Under the pieces are notes generated by a model. It searched no databases, was not told the DNA's origin, and saw only the letters and a program-made list of their open reading frames with translations. Positions 15,847 through 25,025 of a DNA stretch of 64,000 nucleotides are shown piece by piece (positions within the stretch are counted from its first letter, which is position 1; every line of letters starts with the position of its first letter). This DNA is from Leucobacter sp. PH1c. GTDB lineage: Bacteria > Actinomycetota > Actinomycetes > Actinomycetales > Microbacteriaceae. Where the stretch lies: assembly GCF_000633415.1 (NCBI RefSeq), contig NZ_AYMV01000018.1:1-64000 (forward strand), given 5' to 3'. The position numbers and the translations under genes were made by a program.

Positions 15847-18800
15847 TTACCCCGCCGGGAGCGCCACCTTCGGCTTCGCCCAGGAGCGCCCCTGCGTGTC
15901 CTTCAGGATGTCGTACTCGACGTCGACGTGCGGCTCGATCGCGCTGTACTTGTCGTTGGGCGCGCCGATGATCAGCTGGAAGCCGAGCCCCCGCCAGGCG
16001 CCGATCGCGCGCTTCGTGAAGTGGGCATCTGCCTTGATCAGGGCTTCATCGAGGAACACCGGGGCGTAGCGCGGCCGCTCGGCATCGGCGTCGCCGAGCT
16101 GGTAGCGCAGCGCGGCACCCACGATGAACGCGATCAGCTCCTGCGATTCGCCGCCGGACTTCTCGCCGATGTGGTCGTAGAGCGCCGCGTGCTCCCGCGT
16201 CACGGCGTGCACCTTCTCCGCGCTCACCCGCACGTGGTTGCGCACATCGATGAGGTCGGCGAAGTCGGGCGCCGTGCGGCGGATCCGGGCGATCAGCCGG
16301 GCCATCCGCTCGTAGACATGGGCCCGCTCGGCGTCGGTGCCCGCCGCATCGATGAGCGCGCGCACTTCGCGGAGCTCCGCGCGGAACCGCCGGCGCGGTT
16401 CCGTCTGGTGCTCGCGCGGCGTGATCTGGAGCCGGTGCTCGTCGTCGTAGAACGGGAGGTCCTGCATGATCCGGTTGACGGGCTCGATCCGCTCGCGGAT
16501 CTCGCGCAGCGCGCGCCCGAGCGCCGAATCGAGGTTGGCGAGGTCATTCCCGGAGAGCCGCAGCAGGCTCTCCTTCCACTCCGCCTCGAGCTCGTGCAGG
16601 CCGCTCGTCTCGAGTTCGGCGAGGATCCGCTCGAAGTCGGCGAGCGAGGCGTCCGGATCCGCGCGCAGCGTCGGATTCGGCCAGGCCTCGAGGAACGACT
16701 CGAGCGTGCGCCGCAGCGCCTCCCGCTGCTCCTCGAGCGTCGCCTGGGCGACCGCCTGATCCTCGATCATGCGCCGTCCCGCCGAGTCGAGGGCCGCGTC
16801 GAAGCGCGCGAGCGCGGACGCGCTCCCCGCGGGCGCGCCGTCCTCCAGCTCGAAACGCGAGCGCAGATAGTCGAGGTGCCCCGAGCCGACGACGCGCTCC
16901 GCGTCCTCGGCCTCGTCGAGTGCGAGCTGGGCCGCATCGACCTCATCGGTGATCCTGGCCCACTGCTCGGCGACGCGCTCCTGCTCGCCCTTGGCACGGC
17001 CCGTCTGCTCCTGCAACCCGGCGACGCGGGTTCGGAGCGCGGCGAGCTGCTGCTGCACCGCCGCGATCTCCGGGTTGCCGTCGGTCACTTCCGCGATGAT
17101 GCCGGCCCACCGCTCCTGCTCCCGCTCCACGGCGGCGACGTCGAGCTCGTCCCAGGTGGCTTCCCGGACCGCGGCGTACGCGGCGAGCCGAGCCTCGAGC
17201 GCATCGAGTGCACCATCGGCGTCCTGCTCGGCGCGGGCGGCTACCGTAAGTTCCGAGTCGATCGCTGCAATCTCCTCGTCAAGTTCCGTGATCCGGCGCT
17301 GGCTGGAGAAGCCGAGCACGTTGCGACGCCCCTGCCCGCCGTGCGCGCCGCGGCTGCCCTGAGAGAGCTGCCCCGTGAGCGTGAGGGCCTGCGCGTGCTC
17401 CGCGAGCTCCGCCGCGCGGTCGACGCACACGAAGTCGTACTGGCGTTCGAGGCGCTCCTGCAGCCACCCGGTGAACGGCGTGTCCCGGTAGTCGAGACGG
17501 CCGGGGAGCGTACCGGGAGCGAGCCGAGCGCTGCGGGGTAGCCCCGTCGGAACGCCCTCGTAGCGGAGCCGCACGGGGGTGCGCACGGTGTCGATCGCCG
17601 CGCGGAACTCGGGCAAGCGCGCCTCGTCGATGAGCACGGTCGTCGCGAAGCCGCCGAGCGCGAGATTGAACGCGTCGCGCCAGGGCTCGAACTCCGTGCG
17701 GACCTCGACGAGCTCGCCGACGAACGGCAGATCTGCGGCGGGGATGCCGGCGGCCTCGGCGAGCAGCTCCCGACTCTCGTGGAGGATCGGGGAGATCGCG
17801 TCGCTGCGGTCGAGCGTCTGCTCCCGCTCGCGCACGAGCGCATCGCGCCGTCGCCGGAGCACGTCCGCCGCACCGCGGGACTCGGCGTAGGCGGCGCGGG
17901 CGGCGCTCTTCGCGGAGGCGTCGGAGAGCGCGTCCCGGGCGCGCGTCGCGAGGGCCGCGAACGCCCGCGCGGAGGAGATCTCCTCGCCGAGCACGGCGGT
18001 CGCCTCGTCGAAGCGCTCGCGCTGCAGACGGACGGCGGCGATGCGTCGCTCCACGCGACCGAGCTCCCGCTCCGCCGTCTCCAGGCGGTCGCCTCCCGAG
18101 TTCCGGAGGACCTCGGCGAGGGCGCTGCGCTCGGCCTCGGCGGCATCGGCGAGGGCGAGCTGCGCGCGCACCTCGGCATCAGCGTCGCGCTTGCGCTGCT
18201 GCAGCTCCGCCTCGACGTCGCGGAGGAGCTCCAGCCGGCGACCCGTGCGCCAGAGCGCCGCGATCGACGCCGGGTCCGTGAACCGCCCCACCTCGTCGAT
18301 GAGCCGCAGTCGCTCGGCGGCGGCCTCGATCCGGCCCCGCATGTCGCGCACCGGGCGCAGCGCGCGCACCTGCTTCTGCGCCGTCACCATGCGTGTGCGG
18401 GTGCTCTCGAGCTCGTCGAAGTGGCTCACGACGGCGTCGGCGATCGCGAGCGTCTCGGGCTCTTCGAGCACCATGCGCTTGTACAGCTCGTCCACCGTGG
18501 TGATCTGCTGGCCCGCCTGGATTCGTGCGAGCAGGCTCATCGCCTTGGCGCCGGCCCCCGCCGCACCGATCCCGAGTACCGAGTGGATCCGGGCGGAGAA
18601 CTCGCGGTCCGTCGCGATCGATTCGAGCCCGGCCGCGCGTACCGCGGCGTCGGAGAGCCGCTGCGCCGCCGCGGCCTCGAGGCTCGCGAGATCAAAGGGA
18701 CCGTCGATCACGGCGCGCACCTTCACCGTGTCCTCGAGCACGCGCGCTGCGGCGGGGATGTACCAGGCGCGCACGGCCGTGAACCGGGAGCCGTCGTGAT

Positions 18801-19191
18801 CGAGCCAGGTCATCGAGATCGCGGTCCAGGTGTCGCTTCCGTCGCCGCGGAGCACGCGCACCTGCGTGCCCTCCTCGGTGCGCGACTCGTCGATCTTGCC
18901 GCGCCCGTAGGAGAGCACGTTGCGCTGCTCCTCGCCGCGGGGGCGGCCGGCCACGCCGCCGTTCGACGCCCCGTTGAACGGCGTCGTGTGCGGCATCATG
19001 AGCGCGATGTAGGAGTCCATCAGCGTGGACTTGCCGGATCCCGATCCGCCACAGAGCAGCGTCGCGGTCGGCGAGAAGCGCACGCGGTGCGCCCCGTCGT
19101 ACCCGCCCCAATTCACGAGCTGCAGCTCATCGGCCGCCCACTGCTGCCCCCGGGACTCGGCGGGGATGAGGCCGAAGAGGGTGTCGAGCAT
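15847..19191 (-). CDS. jetC: JetC, SMC-like ATPase of a Wadjet/MksB complex
   Basis: A 1114-aa SMC-family protein, the ATPase of Wadjet/MksBEF complexes, which extrude DNA loops and act against plasmids. Walker A is GGSGSGKST (residues 48-56). Long coiled-coil arms flank a hinge near 480-590 (PFVGELVEVR onward). The C-terminal head has the signature SGGES (1012-1016) and Walker B FLDEA with Asp1048/Glu1049. All ATPase motifs are intact. A GTG at 19197 overlapping the jetB stop is an alternative start. Normally jetD follows; here the next gene is convergent and unrelated. Confidence 0.92.
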   Translation of the reverse strand: MLDTLFGLIPAESRGQQWAADELQLVNWGGYDGAHRVRFSPTATLLCGGSGSGKSTLMDSYIALMMPHTTPFNGASNGGVAGRPRGEEQRNVLSYGRGKIDESRTEEGTQVRVLRGDGSDTWTAISMTWLDHDGSRFTAVRAWYIPAAARVLEDTVKVRAVIDGPFDLASLEAAAAQRLSDAAVRAAGLESIATDREFSARIHSVLGIGAAGAGAKAMSLLARIQAGQQITTVDELYKRMVLEEPETLAIADAVVSHFDELESTRTRMVTAQKQVRALRPVRDMRGRIEAAAERLRLIDEVGRFTDPASIAALWRTGRRLELLRDVEAELQQRKRDADAEVRAQLALADAAEAERSALAEVLRNSGGDRLETAERELGRVERRIAAVRLQRERFDEATAVLGEEISSARAFAALATRARDALSDASAKSAARAAYAESRGAADVLRRRRDALVREREQTLDRSDAISPILHESRELLAEAAGIPAADLPFVGELVEVRTEFEPWRDAFNLALGGFATTVLIDEARLPEFRAAIDTVRTPVRLRYEGVPTGLPRSARLAPGTLPGRLDYRDTPFTGWLQERLERQYDFVCVDRAAELAEHAQALTLTGQLSQGSRGAHGGQGRRNVLGFSSQRRITELDEEIAAIDSELTVAARAEQDADGALDALEARLAAYAAVREATWDELDVAAVEREQERWAGIIAEVTDGNPEIAAVQQQLAALRTRVAGLQEQTGRAKGEQERVAEQWARITDEVDAAQLALDEAEDAERVVGSGHLDYLRSRFELEDGAPAGSASALARFDAALDSAGRRMIEDQAVAQATLEEQREALRRTLESFLEAWPNPTLRADPDASLADFERILAELETSGLHELEAEWKESLLRLSGNDLANLDSALGRALREIRERIEPVNRIMQDLPFYDDEHRLQITPREHQTEPRRRFRAELREVRALIDAAGTDAERAHVYERMARLIARIRRTAPDFADLIDVRNHVRVSAEKVHAVTREHAALYDHIGEKSGGESQELIAFIVGAALRYQLGDADAERPRYAPVFLDEALIKADAHFTKRAIGAWRGLGFQLIIGAPNDKYSAIEPHVDVEYDILKDTQGRSWAKPKVALPAG

Positions 19192-19193
19192 GG

Positions 19194-19904
19194 TCACAGT
19201 GCGGCGTCTCCTTCGTCGGATGCGGTGGTCGAGGCGTGCCCGGCGTTCTGCGCGCGCAGCCACTCCGCGAGCTCGCGCAGCCGCTCGGCGCTCAGCACGA
19301 TCTCGATGAGCGAACTGATCCGGAAGCGTCCCTCGGACTCCTCCTCGATGATGCCCTCGTGCCGCAGCCGGCCGAGCGCCGTGCGGATCGCCTTCTGCCT
19401 GCGGGCGACATCGCCGTCCGCCGCGGTGAAGTAGCTGAGCACGGTCTGTTCGACCTCCTCGACGTCCACGCGCACCGCGGGCTCCCCCGCCGTGGACTCG
19501 CGCTGGTACACCGTGCGGAGGTACACGAGGACGAGGGTCTCGGCACGGGTGTAGGCCTCATCGCGGAGCAGGATCGGCGCGTCGAGCTCGTCCGAGCGGA
19601 TCTGCTGCTTGTACGCCACGCCGCGGGCCGGGTCGACCACGAGGCGCACGAACAGGTCGTGCAGCCGCGACTCGATCACCTGCTGGTGCTCGAGCAGCAC
19701 TCGCCACTCGTCGGGGTTGCGCTCGGCGAGCAGGAAGCGGCGCTGTAGGAGGCGCACGAGCACCCGGCGCACCTCCAGGTCGAGCACGCCACGGTCGCCC
19801 GCGAAGCTCTCGTCGGGGTCGCGCTCCATCGCGACCGCAGCGATGAACGCGTCATCGGGATCCTGGGCGGCCGGCTCGTGCTCGGGTGCGGGGGTGTCGC
19901 TCAT
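19194..19904 (-). CDS. jetB: JetB, DUF4194 kleisin-partner subunit
   Basis: A 236-aa DUF4194 protein (MksE/KITE-type). It contains tandem winged-helix segments: [25 protein letters not shown] near the N-terminus, and [19 protein letters not shown] near residue 170. An acidic N-terminal tail precedes them. In Wadjet it binds the kleisin JetA and helps contact DNA. Its ATG overlaps the jetA stop (ATGA) and its stop abuts the jetC start, so all three are translationally coupled. Confidence 0.9.
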   Translation of the reverse strand: MSDTPAPEHEPAAQDPDDAFIAAVAMERDPDESFAGDRGVLDLEVRRVLVRLLQRRFLLAERNPDEWRVLLEHQQVIESRLHDLFVRLVVDPARGVAYKQQIRSDELDAPILLRDEAYTRAETLVLVYLRTVYQRESTAGEPAVRVDVEEVEQTVLSYFTAADGDVARRQKAIRTALGRLRHEGIIEEESEGRFRISSLIEIVLSAERLRELAEWLRAQNAGHASTTASDEGDAAL

Positions 19905-21373
19905 GCGGTGCGGTCTTTCTGGGTGCTGGCGGTCACGGCGCCGAAGGCGAAGGAACGGACAGTGCCGTCGGGGCGGAGCGCTTCGACGATCGACACGTCG
20001 CTGCCCTCCGTCATCCCGTTCCGGTGGGCGATCTCGAGCAGACCGAGCAGGTCGACGGGACGGCGCGTGTCCGCATCCGTTCCGGCGAATGCCGTCGCGA
20101 GATCGAAGCTGTCCGCGTCGAGCCCGGCCACGTAGGCCTCGAGCTCCGGGTAGCGGGGCCCGCCCCACGCGCGCGTGTCGGCGTCGACGAACTCGACCCC
20201 GCTGTCATCGGCGCGCAGGGGCTCGGGGCCCGCGGGCGGGCGGGGATCGCTGAGCGACTGCCGCAGGTGCCCGATCTGCGCGGCGGGCAGGCTGCGGAGG
20301 GGCTCGGCGCGATCCGCCGGCCGAGAGTGCTGCATCCAGCTCTGCAAGCCGGACATGACGTTGCGAAGCAGCTCGTCGACCTCGCGATCGCGCACCGGGT
20401 CGTGGGTGCGCACCTGCGCGGTGATCACGTGCGACGCGCGCCGCTGCGCCGTCAGTACCTCCTGGACGCCCTGCTCGACGCGGCTCGCGATGGCGCGGAG
20501 CTCGCTCCGCTGATCCTGCGCGAGCATGCCGGCGAACGGCTGTGCGAGCACCCCGGTGAGCTGATCGGTGAGCTGATCGATGTGCTCAGCGTCGCCGATG
20601 AGCGTGAGAGCTCCCGAGAACGCGCGCCCCTCGGGCGTCGCCTGCATCACGTGCTGTCCGCGTCGCAGGTACTCGCGCAGCACCTCGCCCGCCGGGCGCA
20701 CATCGCGGCGCAGCTCGGCAACGACGTCTCGCTGCATGGCGTTGATCGACTCGGCGACGCGGGCGAAGTCGGCGGGCAGCTCGCGCGAGAGGTGGAGCAC
20801 GTTCTCCGCCTCTTCGAGCAGCAGCTCGTCGTCGACCGGGTCGATCTCGCCCGCCCGCAGGCGCGCGATCTCCTCGTCGATCGCATTGCGCTCGGCCTGG
20901 AGGGCCGCGAGCCGCTGCTCGGGATCTGTTTCAGCGCTCTGCACGAGCTGTTCGACCGAATCGAGCAGGGTGCGCACGCGCGACCGCGACACGCGCGCCC
21001 GCCCGGCGCCGGCCCGGCCGACGATCTCGAGCGCCCCGACCGCCTGCGCGGAGAGCCGGTAGACCTCGACGCCGTCGTCGATCTGCGGCACGAGCCACCC
21101 CACCCGCACCCAGTACCGGCAGATCTCCCGGCCGCTCCCGGCGGGGAGGCGCCGCTCCCCCTCGTCGAGCCCCGCGGCGCGGAGTTCATCGACCGCGTCG
21201 CCCACCTCGACGTGCGCGTCCGAGATCGCCACGGTGGGCCGCTCCGCGGTGAAGATCTGCGAGAGCGCGGCCACGACGAACGGGGCGTAGCGCCCGTGCA
21301 GCAGCTCGAGCATCGGGTTCTGGAACGCCGCCGCCGCCTGGCGGTAGCTGGTCGTGGCCCGTGAGTGTGACAT
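19901..21373 (-). CDS. jetA: JetA, DUF3375 kleisin subunit
   Basis: A 490-aa DUF3375 protein (MksF/JetA), the kleisin bridging the SMC heads. The N-terminal winged helix (residues 10-110) includes [18 protein letters not shown]. Long helices follow (about 150-330), and the C-terminal part ends near [15 protein letters not shown]. It is the first gene of jetABC. TATTCT lies 8 nt before the ATG, with GGAGGGAT in between that can act as ribosome binding site. It is divergent from the unknown lipoprotein locus. Confidence 0.92.
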   Translation of the reverse strand: MSHSRATTSYRQAAAAFQNPMLELLHGRYAPFVVAALSQIFTAERPTVAISDAHVEVGDAVDELRAAGLDEGERRLPAGSGREICRYWVRVGWLVPQIDDGVEVYRLSAQAVGALEIVGRAGAGRARVSRSRVRTLLDSVEQLVQSAETDPEQRLAALQAERNAIDEEIARLRAGEIDPVDDELLLEEAENVLHLSRELPADFARVAESINAMQRDVVAELRRDVRPAGEVLREYLRRGQHVMQATPEGRAFSGALTLIGDAEHIDQLTDQLTGVLAQPFAGMLAQDQRSELRAIASRVEQGVQEVLTAQRRASHVITAQVRTHDPVRDREVDELLRNVMSGLQSWMQHSRPADRAEPLRSLPAAQIGHLRQSLSDPRPPAGPEPLRADDSGVEFVDADTRAWGGPRYPELEAYVAGLDADSFDLATAFAGTDADTRRPVDLLGLLEIAHRNGMTEGSDVSIVEALRPDGTVRSFAFGAVTASTQKDRTA

Positions 21374-21434
21374 ATCCCTCCAGAATACCGCCCGGTGGGG
21401 CCGCGGCGCACGTCGGCGGGGGCCGACTCCGTGC

Positions 21435-21464
21435 TTGCCGGGCGCCGCCGCGAGTCGCTAGGTT
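21435..21464 (+). promoter_or_regulatory. Candidate promoter for the small ORF and lipoprotein
   Basis: TTGCCG (21435-21440) and TAGGTT (21459-21464) are spaced by 18 nt. They lie upstream of a 33-codon reading frame and a lipoprotein gene on the plus strand, and back to back with jetA. Confidence 0.45.
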
Positions 21465-21539
21465 GGGTGCACCGGTGACCACGCTGGCTTCCCTTCGCCC
21501 CAGATCACTGTCAACACCACAGCCGTCTAGGGAGCCAGA

Positions 21540-21641
21540 ATGCACAGAAACGCACGAATCAGCGCGGGAGCGAGAGTCCCCGAAGACATGGAGTTCGTCC
21601 CGCAGCTCGATCCCCGGTGCCTGCGGCGTGACGCACAGTAG
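21540..21641 (+). CDS. Small ORF (33 aa) upstream of the lipoprotein gene
   Basis: An ATG-initiated frame of 33 codons with GGGAG 7 nt upstream, ending in TAG. The product would be a charged peptide, MHRNARISAG at its start, with no homology that I recognise. It could be a leader peptide affecting translation of the lipoprotein that begins 22 nt later, or a chance frame. No internal signal peptide or membrane segment is seen. Confidence 0.3.
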   Translation: MHRNARISAGARVPEDMEFVPQLDPRCLRRDAQ

Positions 21642-21663
21642 AGACCGCGCACCGGCATCGCGC

Positions 21664-22344
21664 GTGGGGACTCGCCCTTCAACCGCACAGCGGCCTGCGG
21701 GCCGGCCTCGACCCCGGGGCGCGCAGTTTCTCGGAGTGCTCCTCCTCGGACTGCTGGCCGCTGGGGCGCTCGGCACCTCGGTGGGTTGCTCCGCGACACC
21801 TCGAGGCGCGACGAGCGCGCAGGCATCGGAACCGAGTTTCTCAGGCCCGTACGCCGCCGAGTATGCACGGAACTACCGGGAAGCCCCGAATGACGAAGTC
21901 CGCCAGATCCTCTTCGATGAGCATGTCAGCGAGGCGGAAGCCCAACAGATCATCGAGGAGTATCGGGACTGCCTCGAAAGCCGCGGGATCACACTCGTGA
22001 AGTACGACGACACGGGTTCTCAGCTCGAAGGAGATCCGGCGCGCATGGAACCGGGCGACATGGAGGACCTCATCGAGGGATGCAGCGAATCATCGGGTGA
22101 ACGGCACGTGCTCTCACTCTTTCAGATCACTCGCAGCGTTCCTGGCAACGACTTCTCCCCCGCGCTACTCGTCTCATGCCTCATCCGCGCGGGGATCGTT
22201 CCCGAGGATTTCACCGCACAGGACTACGAGGAAGGGCTGCTCGACAGCATCCATCCGCCGGCGGAATTGTACGAGCCGGCAGGGCAGGAGACCCGCGAGA
22301 AGATCGAGGCGTGCAGCGCTTCGCCGGAAACGTCGTTCAGGTAG
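21664..22344 (+). CDS. Putative lipoprotein, unknown function
   Basis: A 226-aa product if started at GTG 21664. A basic N-terminus is followed by a hydrophobic helix (LGVLLLGLLAAGALG) and SVGC, a relaxed lipobox. The mature domain is acidic, with four further cysteines (CLES, GCSE, SCLI, ACSA contexts) that may form two disulfides. Small cysteine-containing lipoproteins like this are frequent in Microbacteriaceae, but I cannot name a family. The start is uncertain: GTG 21628 is an alternative, and neither has a good ribosome binding site. Base composition is less GC-rich than in its neighbours. Confidence 0.6.
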   Translation: MGTRPSTAQRPAGRPRPRGAQFLGVLLLGLLAAGALGTSVGCSATPRGATSAQASEPSFSGPYAAEYARNYREAPNDEVRQILFDEHVSEAEAQQIIEEYRDCLESRGITLVKYDDTGSQLEGDPARMEPGDMEDLIEGCSESSGERHVLSLFQITRSVPGNDFSPALLVSCLIRAGIVPEDFTAQDYEEGLLDSIHPPAELYEPAGQETREKIEACSASPETSFR

Positions 22345-22371
22345 CCCTGCCGCGATGCGTGGCAGCGCACA

Positions 22372-22425
22372 CAGCTCGGCCCGCCGCACCACCCCGAATA
22401 GGGGCTGGTGCGGCGGGCCGAGCTG
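22372..22425. terminator. Long bidirectional terminator hairpin
   Basis: A 20-bp perfect stem (22372-22391 with 22406-22425) is extended by CCCC/GGGG, with one bulged base and a GAATA loop. It sits between the convergent lipoprotein and thioredoxin genes. No strong U-tract is present on either strand. Confidence 0.8.
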
Positions 22426-22447
22426 CGCGGATCGCTGCCGCTGTCGC

Positions 22448-22852
22448 CTAGCGGTTCTCGGCTGTCTCGCCGCCCGCAGCTGCCTCCTGCTCGGCAGCCT
22501 GCTTCGCCACCTGGGCGCGCACATCGTCCATGTCGAGGCCGCGCACGCCGTCGATCAGCTGCTCCAGCGCCGGCGCGGGCAGCGCGCCCGCCTGCGAGAA
22601 TACGCCGATGCCGTCGCGGAACGCCGCGATCGTGGGGATCGAGGTGATCTGGAACATCGCAGCGATCTCTTGCTGCGCCTCCGTATCGATCTTGCCGAAG
22701 ACGATGTCCCCGTGCTGCTCCGATGCCGCCTCGTAGACGGGTGAGAAGGAGCGGCAGGGGCCGCACCAGTCCGCCCAGAAGTCGAGCAGCACGATACCGC
22801 CCTGGGTGAGGGTCTCCTCGAGGTTGTCCTTGGTGATCTCAATCGTGCTCAT
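22448..22852 (-). CDS. Thioredoxin
   Basis: A 134-aa thioredoxin-fold protein with the redox motif WCGPC (Cys30/Cys33) and the cis-proline segment ITSIPTI near residue 75. It is cytosolic, without a signal peptide. It reduces disulfides using thioredoxin reductase, which is not in this window. The last ~25 residues are an alanine/glutamate-rich extension beyond the normal thioredoxin length. GGAAGGGGAG lies rather far upstream of the ATG (about 17 nt). Confidence 0.9.
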   Translation of the reverse strand: MSTIEITKDNLEETLTQGGIVLLDFWADWCGPCRSFSPVYEAASEQHGDIVFGKIDTEAQQEIAAMFQITSIPTIAAFRDGIGVFSQAGALPAPALEQLIDGVRGLDMDDVRAQVAKQAAEQEAAAGGETAENR

Positions 22853-23108
22853 CGTGTGTCGCGCGGAACGCGCTCCCCTTCCTTCTGCGTGATCGGGTGT
22901 CTCGCGCACAGCGCACGGCCCCCGCTCTGCCGCTCCCACCCAGTGAAACGGGCGCGGACACGCGGGTCAACCGTTTCCCGCGGCGCGCCCGAAACGCACG
23001 GGCGGCTCCCAGCCCGTACCGACAGCATGGGCGGAGGGGCCCGGGCCGCGTCTGCACCGGCACTCTGCCCCTCCCGCGTCCGCCTCATCACCCCGCACAG
23101 GAGCCACC

Positions 23109-23270
23109 GTGAGCCTCACCGCCCCCGCATCCCGCCGCGTCGCTCGACCGCGAGCGGCGGAGCTCGTGTTCCTCGGCCTCGGCGCAACGGTCTTCACTGT
23201 CGCAGTCAGCGCCGCCGCAAGCTATTGCGTGGCGTGCGTGGCGCCGGCCATCGTCAGCTCGGTCGGCTGA
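23109..23270 (+). CDS. Small membrane protein, 53 aa
   Basis: A GTG-initiated frame with AGGAG 5 nt upstream. The product has a basic N-terminus followed by one hydrophobic helix (about residues 19-48) containing two cysteines in YCVACVAP. I recognise no family. The ribosome binding site and the single helix support a real small protein, but the upstream 250 nt show no clear promoter. Confidence 0.45.
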   Translation: MSLTAPASRRVARPRAAELVFLGLGATVFTVAVSAAASYCVACVAPAIVSSVG

Positions 23271-23334
23271 CGACGGACAGACCGAAGGCGCGCTTCCCGG
23301 CGTCGCGAGCTGGGAACCGCGCACACTCGTGAAC

Positions 23335-23376
23335 GTCAACCACATGTTGACAGTCACACGCCCGGCCCACTAGCCT
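23335..23376 (+). promoter_or_regulatory. Promoter and operator of the HTH/DUF3887 gene
   Basis: GTCAAC (23335-23340) and GTTGAC (23346-23351) form a 6-bp inverted repeat with a 5-nt spacer. The right arm overlaps a consensus -35 TTGACA (23348-23353). TAGCCT (23371-23376) is 17 nt further and 7 nt before the ATG. The transcript is probably leaderless, with a repressor site over the -35. Confidence 0.7.
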
Positions 23377-23383
23377 CGGGGGC

Positions 23384-24058
23384 ATGACCCGCCCGACCGA
23401 CCCCTCGTCCGAGCCGAGACTCGACGTGCTCGCCGCCGAGGTGAGCGCTGCCCTGAGCGAGCACACGCCCCGGGACGACGCGGCAGCGGGCGAGGCGATC
23501 CGGTCCGCTGACGCGCTCACACGCGCGTCCCACTCCGCCCTGACGACGATCGTCGTCGCCGCGAGGCACGCCGGCGTCTCCTGGCAGGTGATCGGCGATG
23601 CCCTCGGCGTCACCCGACAGGCCGCGTTCAAACGATTCGGCCCCGCCACGGAGGCCACGAAGGAAGGAACAGACATGACTGATCAGTCCATCAACCTCAT
23701 GGAGCGCACCCGGGACGTCTTCGAACGACTCAACGCGGGCGACTACGAGGCGGTCCGCGCCGAGATGACGTACACCTGCGCGCGCAAGCTCACGAAGCGC
23801 ACCGTGATGGCCGTCTGGGATCAGGTGGTGCGCGACACGGGACAGCTCGAAGCCTGCGACGAGCTCACGGTCCGCACGCCGGATGGCACGAACGCACTCG
23901 GCAAGTTCGCGAATCGGCACCTCAGCACGGGGGCGATCGTGCAGACCACCCTCCGCCACGAGGCGGGAGACTGGCTCGGACGCGTCGCCTACAACGGCTC
24001 CGGCAAGATCACGGGACTGCTCATCGCGCCGCTCGGCGCGGAGGACCTGCCGTTCTAA
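23384..24058 (+). CDS. HTH protein with C-terminal DUF3887-like domain
   Basis: A 224-aa protein. The N-terminal half contains a helix-turn-helix, [21 protein letters not shown] (residues 66-86), as in small Microbacteriaceae regulators that check DNA by an AsnC/MerR-like helix. A linker with an internal Met leads to a second domain (about 98-224) resembling DUF3887. That domain is a cystatin/NTF2-like fold, with [12 protein letters not shown] near its start and [12 protein letters not shown] at its end. The role is unknown; autoregulation through the palindrome over its -35 is likely. A second start at the internal ATG (23675) could yield the C-terminal domain alone. Confidence 0.75.
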   Translation: MTRPTDPSSEPRLDVLAAEVSAALSEHTPRDDAAAGEAIRSADALTRASHSALTTIVVAARHAGVSWQVIGDALGVTRQAAFKRFGPATEATKEGTDMTDQSINLMERTRDVFERLNAGDYEAVRAEMTYTCARKLTKRTVMAVWDQVVRDTGQLEACDELTVRTPDGTNALGKFANRHLSTGAIVQTTLRHEAGDWLGRVAYNGSGKITGLLIAPLGAEDLPF

Positions 24059-24076
24059 GGGCGAGTGCCCGCGCAG

Positions 24077-24415
24077 TCACCAGTCGCGCGGGGCGATGAG
24101 CTCCTCGACGTCAGCGTGCTCGAAGCCGTAGGCCCGGGCAATGAACTCGAAGTCGCTCGCAATCGTCTCGCGCGCGACAGTCTCGATCTCGCTGCCCTCG
24201 TCATCGAAGGCCTCCTGGAGCCGATTGAACGACTCGGTGGCCTCATGGGTGAGTCGCGTGAGCGCGACGAGGTCCGCCGGCTGCTCGAGCTCGATCCGCT
24301 CGCAGAGTTCCCGGAGCACGGCGACCCCTCGCCCGACCAGGTGGTTGGGGAAGTAGGGATCACGGACCATCTCGGCCAGGAACTCGCGCTTCGCGAGGAT
24401 CGGATGCGCGATCAT
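24077..24415 (-). CDS. DUF5713 family protein
   Basis: A 112-aa cytosolic protein with the conserved segments DPYFPNHLV, LCERIE, LTHEATE and the C-terminal HADVEELIAPRDW of the DUF5713 family. Function is unknown. GGGGAGG 8 nt upstream supports the ATG at 24415. It converges on the HTH/DUF3887 gene with an 18-nt gap. Confidence 0.8.
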   Translation of the reverse strand: MIAHPILAKREFLAEMVRDPYFPNHLVGRGVAVLRELCERIELEQPADLVALTRLTHEATESFNRLQEAFDDEGSEIETVARETIASDFEFIARAYGFEHADVEELIAPRDW

Positions 24416-24504
24416 GTCAGTGTCCTCCCCTGCTGTGGTGCGTTCACCGATTCAGGATAGCCTCCAAACCGTTCTCACTGAGTACCGAGGACGCACCTCA
24501 CTCA

Positions 24505-24534
24505 TTGACGGGCGGGAACCGAGCCCCGTACAGT
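24505..24534 (+). promoter_or_regulatory. Candidate promoter of the unknown two-frame locus
   Basis: TTGACG (24505-24510) and TACAGT (24529-24534) are 18 nt apart, a good vegetative promoter. Transcription would begin near 24541 and leave a ~115-nt leader before the ATG at 24657. I see no riboswitch or hairpin of note in the leader. Confidence 0.5.
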
Positions 24535-24656
24535 GCGGTGCAGTTGCCCGGTGTGTCTCGTCCGCCCCGCGTACGCCAGGTGCGCGGGTTCGGGCGTCCA
24601 CCGGTTTCCCTTCGCCCCGTGACCGCACGAGCCCTCGTGCAGGAAACGGAGGAGCA

Positions 24657-25025
24657 ATGACCCACACGAATACCCTGCTCGCGAAGCACCCCGCCGGCGG
24701 ATGCAGCGTTCGCCGCACCGGGATGCGGAACGCGATAAGACGACCCCGTCAGCGCCCTGAACTCGAGCCCCGGCTGCGCGCAGTCGAGGGGGCTCTCGTG
24801 GAGCACCCAAGCAACTCCGCAACTGCACAGATCACGAGCCCGGTGACCGAGCAGTTCGAACCGATGTGCGCAGATCGGGTTACCGCAGAGCCTCATTCTC
24901 ACGGACTCCCCACGCTCGAACGCCTCAGCGCACCAGCCCGCTCTGTCACGCTCCCCTCCGGGCACCTGGATCGTCAACGAGCGAGGAACTTCTGGCAACT
25001 CGAAAACCAGTTCCGCGAGCGGTGA
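24657..25025 (+). CDS. Hypothetical protein, 122 aa
   Basis: An ATG frame with GGAGGA 4 nt upstream, a strong ribosome binding site, encoding a basic, arginine-rich 122-aa protein without membrane segments or recognised motifs. Its stop overlaps the GTG of the following frame (GTGA). A competing minus-strand frame (24498-24998) with two CxxC-like pairs cannot be excluded. Composition is less GC-rich than the core genes. Function unknown. Confidence 0.4.
   Translation: MTHTNTLLAKHPAGGCSVRRTGMRNAIRRPRQRPELEPRLRAVEGALVEHPSNSATAQITSPVTEQFEPMCADRVTAEPHSHGLPTLERLSAPARSVTLPSGHLDRQRARNFWQLENQFRER

Noticed and set aside
15805-17541. Long plus-strand frame antisense to jetC
   Set aside because: Composition matches a shadow of the coiled-coil coding sequence; no start signal or domain is seen.
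24498-24998. Minus-strand reading frame with cysteine pairs opposite the unknown 122-aa frame
   Set aside because: No ribosome binding site or promoter was seen for it, whereas the plus strand has both; it remains a possible alternative.
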